Part shown: positions 36,579 through 45,224 of the stretch, piece by piece
Position numbering within the stretch: position 1 is the stretch's first letter
Layout of the letters: each line of letters begins with the position of its first letter
DNA from: Bog-159 sp963843255
Lineage (GTDB): Bacteria; Acidobacteriota; Terriglobia; Bryobacterales; Bryobacteraceae
Length of the DNA: 64,000 bases
Assembly (NCBI GenBank): GCA_963843255.1
Contig: CAWJJQ010000003.1
Location: 806,001 to 870,000, forward strand
Direction: 5' to 3'
The notes under the pieces: generated by a model
Database searches by the model: none
Told to the model about the DNA's origin: nothing
The model's input: the letters and a program-made list of their open reading frames with translations, nothing else
Position numbers and translations under genes: made by a program

Positions 36579-36606
36579 AATAGAGCAAGAGCCGCGCCGC
36601 TATCAA
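36579..36606 (-). promoter_or_regulatory. Sigma-70-type promoter of the deiodinase-like gene
   Basis: TTGATA (36601-36606) and TCTATT (36579-36584) are 16 nt apart on the minus strand. The predicted transcript start is only a few bases before the ATG at 36566, so the message may be nearly leaderless. The CGGCTCTTGCTCTA stretch is shared with the promoter at 3407-3434. Confidence 0.45.
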
Positions 36607-36676
36607 TAGTGTTTTTCAATTATTGTGCCCCCCTGGCCGTTAGAGTAATTTGGTTCAATCCTCCGGGTACAAATCA

Positions 36677-37710
36677 ATGATTCTTCCTACTGAACCGATC
36701 GGTAGCATCCCGCGATCGCCTGAATTCACCTTCGCCCTAGATGCCTTGCAGGACACTATCCGGTGTTTTACCGAAACCGGCTCCCCAGTCATCACCGACG
36801 GCGAACAGACCAAGCCCAGTTTCGTCACTTACCCGATCCAAGGCCTCGCCAACCTGGCGCCCGATGGAATCGTCATTCCGTTCGAAGACGGCCACACCCG
36901 CCAGTTGCCGCGATTGCTTTCCGGACCTTTCCGCTACGGTGCTTATACGGTGCTTACGCATGGCAATACCTGGCCGCCGCTCGTCCCTTGACGGACCTGC
37001 CCCTGAAACAAGCCGTCATCTCAGCCTCCGCGCTGAGCCTGATTTACCCCGCCGCCGAGTTGCCCGGTTACTCGCGCAACGTCTTTCTCTCCGACCTGAT
37101 CAATGAAGCCGTGGCCGATTCCGCGGCTGTCTCGAATCGCGGCGCCGATAGCGTGCAAATCGATTTCACCGAAGGCCGCCTCTCCCTCAAACTCGATCCC
37201 TCCGGCAAGCTCCTCGAGAATTTCGTTGCGCTCAATAACCGCGTGCTCGATCGTTTCCCGCCCCACGACCGCCGCCGCATCGGTGTGCACACCTGTCCGG
37301 GCGGCGACCGCGATGCCACGCACAGCGCCACCGTAGACTACGCCGGATTGTTGCCCCCACTTTTCCGCCTGCACGCCGGCCGCTTCTACATTCAGTTGGC
37401 CAGCGAAAGCCGGCCGGAGCGCGTGCTCGATATCATCCGCCAAAACCTGCAGCCGGATCAGATCGTTTTTATCGGTGTGACGGATCCCATCAACCCCGCC
37501 GTCGAAACGCCCGAACAAGTGCGCGACCGGGTCCTGCAGGCGGCTCGTTACCTGCCGCTCGCGCAACTTGGCACCACCGACGATTGCGGCTTCGCCCCAT
37601 TCGCCGACGACACCTCCACTTCCCGCGACACCGCCTTCGCCAAAATCCGCGCGCGTGTGGAAGGCACGCGCCTCGCCCGCGAGTTTCTGGCGATGGGACC
37701 CCAAAAATGA
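36677..37710 (+). pseudogene. MetE/UROD-like methyltransferase gene broken by an 11-bp tandem duplication
   Basis: The family is cobalamin-independent methionine synthase-like (archaeal-type MetE, single domain). Evidence is MILPTEPIGSIPRSPEF at the start, TETGSPVITDGEQTKPSF, then in another frame LPLKQAVISASALSLIYP, IGVHTCPGGD (zinc-site His and Cys), RFYIQLASE and a C-terminal LAQLGTTDDCGFAPF. The frames part at 36936-36957, an 11-bp tandem duplication; deleting one copy restores FRYGAYAWQYLAAAR exactly. The N-terminal region also seems shorter than relatives between PEFTF and LDALQDTIR. The gene is probably inactive unless slippage occurs. Confidence 0.8.
36936..36957 (+). repeat. 11-bp tandem duplication causing a frameshift
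   Basis: ACGGTGCTTAT (36936-36946) is followed directly by ACGGTGCTTAC (36947-36957), differing at the last base. The +11 shift equals the frame change seen between the two halves of the MetE-like gene. Confidence 0.9.
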
Positions 37711-37742
37711 GATTTCAGTCCCCTTGCTATAATCCTCGGTAA

Positions 37743-39791
37743 GTGCCTGAAGTCCGCCATTCCGTCTGCGCGCTCGATTGTCCGGACGCCTGTGCGCTCC
37801 TGATCAACGTGGAGAACGGCAAAGGCTCCCGCCTGCGCGGCGATCCAGCGCACCCCGTCACTCGTGGATTTCTCTGCGGCAAAGTCGCGCGCTATCTTGA
37901 GCGAGAATACGCGCCCGAACGCCTGCTTTATCCCATGCGCCGCACCGGCGCCAAGGGCGAGGGCCGCTTCGTGCGCGTCACCTGGGACGAAGCCCTGGCT
38001 GAAATCGCCGTCCGGCTGAAATCCATCGCGGCCGAATTTGGTCCGGAAGCTATCCTGCCCTACAGCTTCGCCGGCACCATGGGGCTGCTGCAGGGCGAGT
38101 CAATGGACCGCCGGTTCTTTCACCGTCTCGGCGCTTCCCGCCTGGCCCGCACCATCTGTTCCTCGGCCGGCGAGGTCGGCCTCCGCGACGCGCTGGGCTT
38201 CCGCTACGGCACCGAACCGGAACAGTTCCGCCACTCCAAGCTGATCTTGGCCTGGGGCGCCAACATCCTCGGCACCAACGTGCACCTGTGGCCCTTCATC
38301 GTCGAGGCGCGGCGCAATGGCGCGAAGTTCTACACTATCGATCCCCGCCGCAACCGCACCGGCGCCGCCGCAGACAAGCATTTCTTCATCAACCCCGGTA
38401 GCGACGCCGCCCTGGCCCTCGGTCTGATGCACGTCATCGTCGGCGAGAGCCTCCACGATCCCGATTACGTTTCCCGCTATACGACCGGCTTCGCTGAGCT
38501 GGCCGAACGCGTCAAGGAGTACCCGCCCGAGCGCGCCGCCGCCCTCACCGGCATCCCGGCGGACGACATCGTCGCCCTGGCCCGCGAATACGCCCGCACC
38601 CGCCCCGCCGCCATCCGTCTCAACTACGGATTGCAGCGCAGCGAGCGCGGCTCCATGGCTGTCCGCGCCATCTCCCTGCTGCCCGCCCTCACCGGCGCCT
38701 GGAAAGATGTGGGCGGCGGCGTGCAGCTTTCCACGTCACAGGCTTTTTACTTGAACCGCGCCGGACTGAAGCGCCTCGACCTGCAGCGTCTCTCGCTGGG
38801 ACACTCGGCCCGCATGTTGAACATGGCCTCTCTGGGCGAGGTGTTGAATGACGTAGACGACCCGCCCGTGAAGTCCATCGTCGTCTACAATTCGAACCCC
38901 GCCGCCATCGCCCCCAATCAGAACGCCGTGCGCCGCGGCTTCCTGCGCGAGGACCTGTTCACAGTAGTGCTCGAACAATTCCAAAACGACACCGCCGACT
39001 ACGCCGATTTCGTCCTGCCCGCCACCACCTTTCTCGAACACACGGACGTCTATTACGCGTACGGCCACTATTTCCTGCAGCTCGCGCGCCCCGCTCTGCC
39101 CCCGCCCGGCGAAGCCCGCTCGAACGTGGAGGTCTTCCGCGCGCTCGCCCGCCGCATGGGCTTCGACGATCCCTGCTTCAACGACACAGAAGACGACATG
39201 ATCCGCACTCTGCTCGATACCGATCATCCCTACGTCCGCGGCATCACCCTCGATCAGTTGGACCGCGAGCATTTCGTGCGCTTGAACATATCGCCCCCGG
39301 GCGAGCCGTTCCTGCCCTTCGCGCAAGGCGGATTTGGCACCTCCTCCGGCAAGTGCGAGTTCCACGCGGACTCGCTCGAATATACGCCGCCCATCGAATC
39401 GCGATTCGGGGATGCCGCCCTGCGCACACGCTTCCCGCTTGAGATGATCTCGCCCAAGCACGACGACTCCATGAATTCCACCTTCGGCAACCGCCCGGAG
39501 AACGATGCGGCCACCGCCACGCTGCACATCGCTTCCCCGGACGCGGCGCCGCGGGGCATCTCCACCGGCGACCAGGTGCGGGTCTTCAACGATCGCGGAT
39601 CCTGCCTTCTGCGCGCCCAGGTAGATGGCGTCGTACGTGAAGGCGTGGTCTCGGCCCCCGCCGTGCGCTGGTCGAAGATGGCCGGCGACCGCCGCACCGT
39701 CAACGTCCTCACCTCCGAGCGCCTTACCGATAAAGGGGACGGCCCCACGTTTTACAGTTGCCTCGTTGAAGTTCAGAAAAGCGGAGACTAA
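37743..39791 (+). CDS. Molybdopterin-dependent oxidoreductase with [4Fe-4S] site
   Basis: A 682-residue DMSO-reductase-family enzyme starting at GTG. The N-terminus has the [4Fe-4S] Cys set (CALDCPDACALL and later GFLCGKV), then WDEALAEIA, the bis-MGD contacts ILAWGANILGTN and FYTIDPRRNRTGAAADKH, and the C-terminal molydopterin-dinucleotide-binding domain (GISTGDQVRVFNDRG). The region near the Mo ligand is ARTICSSAGE. No Tat signal is present, so it is probably cytoplasmic. The natural substrate is unclear; relatives include formate dehydrogenase- and acetylene hydratase-like proteins. It is coupled to a small lipoprotein gene by TAATG. Confidence 0.88.
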   Translation: MPEVRHSVCALDCPDACALLINVENGKGSRLRGDPAHPVTRGFLCGKVARYLEREYAPERLLYPMRRTGAKGEGRFVRVTWDEALAEIAVRLKSIAAEFGPEAILPYSFAGTMGLLQGESMDRRFFHRLGASRLARTICSSAGEVGLRDALGFRYGTEPEQFRHSKLILAWGANILGTNVHLWPFIVEARRNGAKFYTIDPRRNRTGAAADKHFFINPGSDAALALGLMHVIVGESLHDPDYVSRYTTGFAELAERVKEYPPERAAALTGIPADDIVALAREYARTRPAAIRLNYGLQRSERGSMAVRAISLLPALTGAWKDVGGGVQLSTSQAFYLNRAGLKRLDLQRLSLGHSARMLNMASLGEVLNDVDDPPVKSIVVYNSNPAAIAPNQNAVRRGFLREDLFTVVLEQFQNDTADYADFVLPATTFLEHTDVYYAYGHYFLQLARPALPPPGEARSNVEVFRALARRMGFDDPCFNDTEDDMIRTLLDTDHPYVRGITLDQLDREHFVRLNISPPGEPFLPFAQGGFGTSSGKCEFHADSLEYTPPIESRFGDAALRTRFPLEMISPKHDDSMNSTFGNRPENDAATATLHIASPDAAPRGISTGDQVRVFNDRGSCLLRAQVDGVVREGVVSAPAVRWSKMAGDRRTVNVLTSERLTDKGDGPTFYSCLVEVQKSGD

Positions 39792-40336
39792 TGATCCATT
39801 CCTGCAAGCGCAGCGGCCGGACCGCCGCGGCCGCCGCCATCCTGTTGACCCTGGCCGTAGCGCCGGGCTGCAAGCGCCACCGCCCGGTGGTCCAGACCAC
39901 CGAAGAGGCGCCCATGCTGGCCAGCGTGATCGCTACCGCAGACCCCAATGTCGCCCGCCAGCTGGTCAACGGATTCTACGGCGTGGAACAGAACTCCTGG
40001 CGCTGGACCGCTGGCCGGTTTTCAGTCGTGCTGCGCCCGCCCGCCGCGGCTTCCGCCAACGGCGCCACCATACAGCTCAAGCTCGCCATCCCGGACGTGG
40101 TCATCGCCAAGCTCAAAGCCCTTTCGCTTTCGGCCTACGTGAACGGCACGCCGCTCGCGCCCGAAAGCTACACCCAGGCGGGACAGTTTACCTACACCCG
40201 CGATGTCCCCGCCAACCTGCTCTCGGGCGACGTCGCCCGCGTGGATTTCTCGGTCGATAAGACCCTGCCGCCCAGTCCATCCGATCAGCGCGAACTCGGC
40301 GTGATCGTGTCCATGATCGGCTTGCAGCCAAAATAG
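39791..40336 (+). CDS. Putative lipoprotein coupled to the molybdoenzyme gene
   Basis: A 181-residue protein with a basic N-terminus, a hydrophobic core (AAAAAILLTLAVAPGC) and a Cys in an approximate lipobox (APGC). The mature part is beta-rich, with repeated hydrophobic strands and no recognised motif. Its ATG overlaps the TAA of the molybdoenzyme (TAATG), so they are translationally coupled, but a cytoplasmic enzyme and an exported lipoprotein need not interact. Unknown function. Confidence 0.6.
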   Translation: MIHSCKRSGRTAAAAAILLTLAVAPGCKRHRPVVQTTEEAPMLASVIATADPNVARQLVNGFYGVEQNSWRWTAGRFSVVLRPPAAASANGATIQLKLAIPDVVIAKLKALSLSAYVNGTPLAPESYTQAGQFTYTRDVPANLLSGDVARVDFSVDKTLPPSPSDQRELGVIVSMIGLQPK

Positions 40337-40343
40337 ACAGACG

Positions 40344-42500
40344 CTACAAATCCACCGCGATCACCTCATGGTCCACTATGGAGGGAACCATCAGATGAAT
40401 CGCGCCGTTCCGTTCCTCCACCGCAGGCGTCTGCCCGCTCACTAACAGTTGCACTTTTCTCGCCCGCGCTCCTGCCGGCAGCGTAATCGACACCTGTTGC
40501 GGCGGCGTGGGCAGGAACTCCCGCAGCGGACCCTTCATCATCATCGGGTTCGTCAGGTTCACCAGGTGCACGGTGAGCGAATCCTTCTGCCGCCAGATAG
40601 TCACGTCGAGCACGCCGGGGCCGGTCACGCTCACCGGCGGCGCCTCTTTCCCGGCCCAGGCCACCGCGTTGCGCAACAGTTTCCAATGGTCCGGCGACAG
40701 CACCTCCCAAAACGTCCGGTCGATATCCCACGGGAAGTAGACCACCCTGCCCTTCCCCACATCCCGCACGAACACCGCCGGGATATCCGTCCGCGGCACG
40801 CGCGGGAACACCTCCTCCATCGGCAGGTCCGGATATGACGGGATCAGGGTCAGCGGCGCACCGCCGCTACCTCCGCGCGTATGCACCCGCGAGACCCCGT
40901 TGATGATGCGCTCCGCATCCTCCAGCCCCGCCAGGATGGGATGCCGCTTTCCGCTAACCGTATCGTTCTCCAGCCGCAGATAGGAGTTCTGCATCCGCGC
41001 GTCTACCTGCCCCGCGAACGAAGCGCCGAACAGATCCGCCAGGCCGAAGTCCGCGCGCCGCGCACCCCATTCGTCGTAGAGCGACGTCTCGTACGTCGCC
41101 ACCACGCTGCCGCCGCCCGCAACGTACTCGCGGATCTGCGCGCACTGCCGCTCCGAGAGAGCCGCGATATTCGGCAGGATCAGCGCCGCGAACCGCCCCG
41201 TATGCGCCGCGTCCAGCAGCCGGTCGTGCACCATCTCAAACGGGATGCGCGCCTCGATCAGCGCCTGGTAATACCCGAGCGTGTGGTCCTCGACCTTCGC
41301 ACGAGCATGTTCGCCCCCGTAATACCAGGCCGTCTGCTGCGAGTAGACCATGGCCACGCGCGCCAGGGATTCCTCGTTCCGCAGATACCGCTCGTTGCGG
41401 TAATGCCAGCCGTAAAGCTCCTCTACCACGGGCAGCCAGCGCCGGTCGTGGAGCGTCCCCGCGAATTTAGTGAACCACGGCCGCAAACCGTTGGCGATCC
41501 CGTCCAAAGCCCACAGCCGGATCTCCGCGCCGTTCTGCACCGAATCCTTCCAGCGATACTGCTCCTCCACTCCGATGCTGAAGATCCCGCCGATGGGTTT
41601 CGCGCCCATGGTCGCGCGATATTCCTTCCCGTTCTTGCCGTTGGCCCACGGCGGCATCACGCCGCTACGCGCCTGCCGGTCCGCGAACAGGATCGGCGCG
41701 CGTTCCCCGGTCACCTGCATGTCCAGGTCGCTCAGCGCGCCGCCGCCGGTGTTCGGAATGAAGCAGGCGCTCGACCGGATCTGGCGGATTTCCCGGTCCC
41801 ACAATCGCCACAGTTCAAACAGCCGGTCCTGCCGCCACGCGATGTAGGCCCGCCGCGCGGCATCCCGTGGATCGTTGGTGCGCGGCAAATCCATCCCTGC
41901 GGCCACCCGAAAATTCCGCCGGCAGTGCTCGCAGTAGCACATGCCGGACCCGGCCCAGCGATTGCTGAACACGCCATCCACCTGGTAGCGCTTCACGATC
42001 TCGCGCGTCACCTCGGTCATGAATTCGAAATTGTAAGGACCCAGCGCGCAAGTTACCCACCAGTCCGGCATCGCCCAGTGCCGCCGCGGATGGCCCTCCG
42101 CATCCACCGCGATCCAGTCCGGATGGGCGTCCTGAACCGCCTGCCGCGCCGCGTGCGGATCGGTGCGCGCGATCACCACCATGTTCATCCGCCGGCATCC
42201 GGCCACCAGGTCCCCAAACGGATCGCCGTCGCCCAGCCACGCGCTGCGGTAATGCAGCGGCACCTGCGTCGGATAATAGGCCACACACCCGCCCGCGCTC
42301 AGGCACGCGGCATCTGAGTGCGTGCGGCGGAAGTAGTCGAGCCAGAAGTTCAGATCGTACTTGCCCGGATCGTCTTCCACCAGCGTCAGTTGCGCCCAGC
42401 GCATCGGCCGGTCGAACCAGGGCGGCACATCCTGCGCGCCGGCCAGCGCCATCGCCGAACCGGCGGCCACCGTACTAAGGAAATCCCGGCGACTCGTCAT
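40344..42500 (-). CDS. Tat-exported glycoside-hydrolase-like protein (GHL6 plus beta-galactosidase trimerisation-like domains)
   Basis: A 718-residue protein beginning with a twin-arginine signal (TSRRDFLSTVAAGSAMALAG). The N-terminal half resembles hypothetical glycosyl hydrolase 6: WLDYFRRTHSDAACLS, YYPTQVPLHYRS, VVIARTDPHAARQA, DGVFSNRWAGSGMCYCEHC. The middle resembles the glutamine-amidotransferase-like trimerisation domain of GH42 enzymes (ALILPNIAALSERQCAQIREYVAGG), and a beta-sandwich follows. The start at 42500 is chosen to put RR near the N-terminus. Likely polysaccharide processing outside the cytoplasm; activity not established. Confidence 0.75.
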   Translation of the reverse strand: MTSRRDFLSTVAAGSAMALAGAQDVPPWFDRPMRWAQLTLVEDDPGKYDLNFWLDYFRRTHSDAACLSAGGCVAYYPTQVPLHYRSAWLGDGDPFGDLVAGCRRMNMVVIARTDPHAARQAVQDAHPDWIAVDAEGHPRRHWAMPDWWVTCALGPYNFEFMTEVTREIVKRYQVDGVFSNRWAGSGMCYCEHCRRNFRVAAGMDLPRTNDPRDAARRAYIAWRQDRLFELWRLWDREIRQIRSSACFIPNTGGGALSDLDMQVTGERAPILFADRQARSGVMPPWANGKNGKEYRATMGAKPIGGIFSIGVEEQYRWKDSVQNGAEIRLWALDGIANGLRPWFTKFAGTLHDRRWLPVVEELYGWHYRNERYLRNEESLARVAMVYSQQTAWYYGGEHARAKVEDHTLGYYQALIEARIPFEMVHDRLLDAAHTGRFAALILPNIAALSERQCAQIREYVAGGGSVVATYETSLYDEWGARRADFGLADLFGASFAGQVDARMQNSYLRLENDTVSGKRHPILAGLEDAERIINGVSRVHTRGGSGGAPLTLIPSYPDLPMEEVFPRVPRTDIPAVFVRDVGKGRVVYFPWDIDRTFWEVLSPDHWKLLRNAVAWAGKEAPPVSVTGPGVLDVTIWRQKDSLTVHLVNLTNPMMMKGPLREFLPTPPQQVSITLPAGARARKVQLLVSGQTPAVEERNGAIHLMVPSIVDHEVIAVDL

Positions 42501-42564
42501 GATGCGCATCATAGCTCACCGCAGGTTGCCTCACCGCTCCTCGATATGCTAATGTTCCTTCGCA

Positions 42565-43542
42565 ATGAAATCCTGGCAAGTTACCCAGTTCTCAGAACCC
42601 GAGCAAATGACTTTCGGGGAAATCCCCATTCCCGAACCAGGCCCGAATGAGGTGCGCATTCGCAATCATGCGGCCGCGTTGAATTTCTTCGACATCTTGC
42701 AGATTGAGGGCAAATACCAGGTGCGGCCGCCGCTGCCCTTTACTCCCGGCGCGGAAGTCGCCGGCGTGGTGGATGCCGTCGGCTCGGAGGTGAAGCACGT
42801 CTTCAAAGGCGATCCAGTCGCCGCCATGACGCACAACGGAGCATTCGCCGAGTACTCCCTAGCCACGGCCAATCGTACCTTTCATCTGATTGCCGGTATG
42901 GAATTCCCCGAAGCCGCCGCCATGCCGATCGTGTATCACACGTCTTACTTCGCCTTGCACCGGCGGGCCGGCTTGGCGCACCGCGAGTGGCTCCTGGTGC
43001 ACGCGGGCGCGAGCGGCGTGGGTATGGCGGCCATTCAGATCGGCAAAGCCTACGGCGCACAAGTGATCGCCACCGCCGGCGGGCAGGCCAAACTGGATTT
43101 CTGCAAAGAGCAGGGAGCCGACCATGTCTTCGACTACGGCGATCCGGCGTGGGTCGAGCACGTGAAGGAAATCACCAGCGGCCGCGGCGCCGACGTCATC
43201 TACGATCCGGTGGGCGGCGATGTGTTCGATCTCTCCACGCGCGCCATCGCGCCGGAGGGCCGCCTTCTGGTCATTGGCTTCGCCAGCGGCCGCATCCCCA
43301 GCGTGCCCGCCAATCGCGTGCTGCTGAAAGATATCTCGGTAGTGGGCGTCCACTGGGGCCAATATGTGCGGCACCATCCGGAGTTCCTGCCGCATACGCA
43401 CGAGGTGCTCACGGCCATGTACCTGGGTGGCCAGATCAAACCGGTGGTGGGCAAAACGTTCCGCCTGGAAGAGGTCCCCAAGGGCCTCCGCGAACTGACC
43501 GACCGCAATGTGGTGGGCAAAGCCGTGGTGCTGATGGATTGA
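42565..43542 (+). CDS. Medium-chain quinone oxidoreductase (NADPH, zinc-independent type)
   Basis: A 325-residue MDR-family protein. It has the GroES-like N-terminal domain (PEPGPNEVRIRNHAAALNFFD) and the cofactor motif LVHAGASGVGMAAIQIGKAYGA, with no catalytic zinc ligands of alcohol dehydrogenases, pointing to a Qor-like NADPH:quinone or enoyl reductase. Ends GKAVVLMD, as usual. It starts a run of three same-strand genes with the DoxX protein and the esterase. Confidence 0.88.
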   Translation: MKSWQVTQFSEPEQMTFGEIPIPEPGPNEVRIRNHAAALNFFDILQIEGKYQVRPPLPFTPGAEVAGVVDAVGSEVKHVFKGDPVAAMTHNGAFAEYSLATANRTFHLIAGMEFPEAAAMPIVYHTSYFALHRRAGLAHREWLLVHAGASGVGMAAIQIGKAYGAQVIATAGGQAKLDFCKEQGADHVFDYGDPAWVEHVKEITSGRGADVIYDPVGGDVFDLSTRAIAPEGRLLVIGFASGRIPSVPANRVLLKDISVVGVHWGQYVRHHPEFLPHTHEVLTAMYLGGQIKPVVGKTFRLEEVPKGLRELTDRNVVGKAVVLMD

Positions 43543-43554
43543 CGGAAGGATCGC

Positions 43555-43935
43555 ATGAAAGGTCGATGGGCTTATCACGTCCTCACCGGATTCCTGGCTG
43601 CCTGGCTGACCTTTGGAGGCGTCTTTGATACGCTGCGCATCGGCTCCACGCGCGAGATCATGGAGAGGCTCCATTACCCGGATTACATGCTGCTGATCCT
43701 GGGCCCCTGCAAGCTACTCGCGGTGCTGGCGCTGCTCTATCCGCGGACCCGCTTCCTGCGCGAATGGGCCTATGCGGGCATCACCATCGATGCCCTGGGA
43801 GCATTCGCGTCGCACCGGGCCGTGCACGATACCGCGGTCAACTCCGCCGCGCCGCTGCTGATGCTGGCCATCGCGGCGGGCAGCTATTTCCTGCGACCCG
43901 CCGACCTGCGACTCACTCCCGTTTCCCGGCCATGA
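43555..43935 (+). CDS. DoxX-like small membrane protein
   Basis: A 126-residue protein with four hydrophobic helices and the DoxX-like core LHYPDYMLLILGPCKLLAVLAL, followed by EWAYAGITIDALGA. It starts 12 nt after the quinone oxidoreductase with a GGAAGG just upstream. Members of this family are often coupled to oxidoreductases; function not defined. Confidence 0.8.
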   Translation: MKGRWAYHVLTGFLAAWLTFGGVFDTLRIGSTREIMERLHYPDYMLLILGPCKLLAVLALLYPRTRFLREWAYAGITIDALGAFASHRAVHDTAVNSAAPLLMLAIAAGSYFLRPADLRLTPVSRP

Positions 43936-43936
43936 T

Positions 43937-44809
43937 ATGCGACCTTCCTCCTTACTTCTAACCTGTACCTGCGCCGCGGCTCTCTCAGCTGCGGCCCTCG
44001 ATCGCAAAGATGTCGAATACGCCCGGCCCGACGGCCATGCCCTGCTGCTCGATCTGCACATACCGGATGGCGCCGGACCCTTCCCGACCGCCATCCTCAT
44101 CCACGGCGGCGGTTTCGACGAAGGCAGCAAGAGCACCAATGTCCGCCCCTTGTTCGAGCCTTTGACCAACGCCGGATTCGCCTGGTTCAGCATCGACTAC
44201 CGGTTGGCGCCCGCCGTCCACTTCCCGGAAGCGATGGATGACGTCAACAGCGCCATCCGCTGGGTGAAAGCTAACGCGGCCACCTATCACGTGGATGTCT
44301 CAAAGATCGCCGTCATCGGCGAATCGGCCGGCGGCTTCTTCGTGAACTACGCCGGCACACACGAAACGCCGGAGACGAAGGTGGTGGCCGTGGTCGATTT
44401 CTACGGCCCGTCCGATTACGGCGATCTCGCCCAACTCCGTCGCGACCATCCCGAGCGATTCAACATGGCCACCATCAACCGGCACGCGTCGCACGGCGGC
44501 GGCATCCACTTCTTCGGCGTCGAGCAGTTGGATGCCGACGGTCTCGCGAAGTTGCGCGCGATAGCGCCCATCGCCGGGGTCCACAAAGGCATGCCGCCGT
44601 TCCTCGTGATCCACGGCAATAAGGACGACCAGGTGGACTACGCGCAATCGACCCGGTTCTGCGATGCCATCCGGCACGTGGGCACGGCATGCGAGTTCAT
44701 CACCATCGAGAACGGCGGCCACGGCATGGGCGGCTGGCGCGCGCCGGACATGCAGCACTGGAAGCCTGAGATGATTGCATGGCTCACCAAGATACTGCAC
44801 GCCCAGTAG
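43937..44809 (+). CDS. Exported alpha/beta hydrolase (HSL/BD-FAE-like esterase)
   Basis: A 290-residue serine hydrolase with a signal peptide (SSLLLTCTCAAALSAAA). It has the oxyanion motif LIHGGGFDEG, the nucleophile GESAGG, Asp in the IHGNKDDQVDY segment and the catalytic His in ENGGHGMG. It resembles acetyl-xylan or feruloyl esterases, which fits a plant-polymer-degrading soil organism. The start is 1 nt after the DoxX stop. It overlaps the end of the convergent small gene by 26 bp. Confidence 0.85.
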   Translation: MRPSSLLLTCTCAAALSAAALDRKDVEYARPDGHALLLDLHIPDGAGPFPTAILIHGGGFDEGSKSTNVRPLFEPLTNAGFAWFSIDYRLAPAVHFPEAMDDVNSAIRWVKANAATYHVDVSKIAVIGESAGGFFVNYAGTHETPETKVVAVVDFYGPSDYGDLAQLRRDHPERFNMATINRHASHGGGIHFFGVEQLDADGLAKLRAIAPIAGVHKGMPPFLVIHGNKDDQVDYAQSTRFCDAIRHVGTACEFITIENGGHGMGGWRAPDMQHWKPEMIAWLTKILHAQ

Positions 44810-45224
44810 CCACCGGGTCCAGCAGACGCCGCAGCGTGTCCGAGACCTTTTCCGGCGGTCGTGTGCCATCGAACGTCCAGATGTCTGCGTCCGGATAGTA
44901 GGAGAGGATCAAATCCGTGTCGAGCGGCGGACCGCCGAGGCCCCGGTCGGCAATCTCGATGAATACGGGATGCGCCAAGTCCCTTCGCCTGGCCAGTGAC
45001 GCGAGCAACCGCGCCTGGTCTCCAGCGCCGCATTCCAGCAGCACACCCGCATACCGCCGCTTCAGGAATTCCGCCTGTGCCAGCCGCTGGCTGCTCGATG
45101 GTCCCGCCAGCACTACGGCGAGCCGGCCACCGGCGGGGGACGCGCGCGGCGCAAACCCCTCGCGCACGAGCAGCAGGCCCATGACCAGCGTGAACACCCA
45201 CACGGCTTGTTCCAGCTTATGCAC
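44784..45224 (-). CDS. Membrane-anchored protein of unknown function
   Basis: A 146-residue protein with one N-terminal membrane segment (VWVFTLVMGLLLVREGF) and a soluble domain of alternating strands and helices (RLAVVLAGPSSSQRLAQAEF, DTDLILSYYPDADIWTFDG). I do not recognise the family. Its 3' end overlaps the convergent esterase gene by 26 bp, and its start directly abuts the cysA stop, so it may be the last gene of the sulfate operon; a role in sulfur uptake is not evident. Confidence 0.5.
   Translation of the reverse strand: MHKLEQAVWVFTLVMGLLLVREGFAPRASPAGGRLAVVLAGPSSSQRLAQAEFLKRRYAGVLLECGAGDQARLLASLARRRDLAHPVFIEIADRGLGGPPLDTDLILSYYPDADIWTFDGTRPPEKVSDTLRRLLDPVATGRAVSW

Noticed and set aside
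40881..42317. 478-codon plus-strand frame opposite the glycosidase-like gene
   Set aside because: Antisense to a Tat-signal protein with recognisable domains; its composition is shadow-like (Arg, Pro, His).
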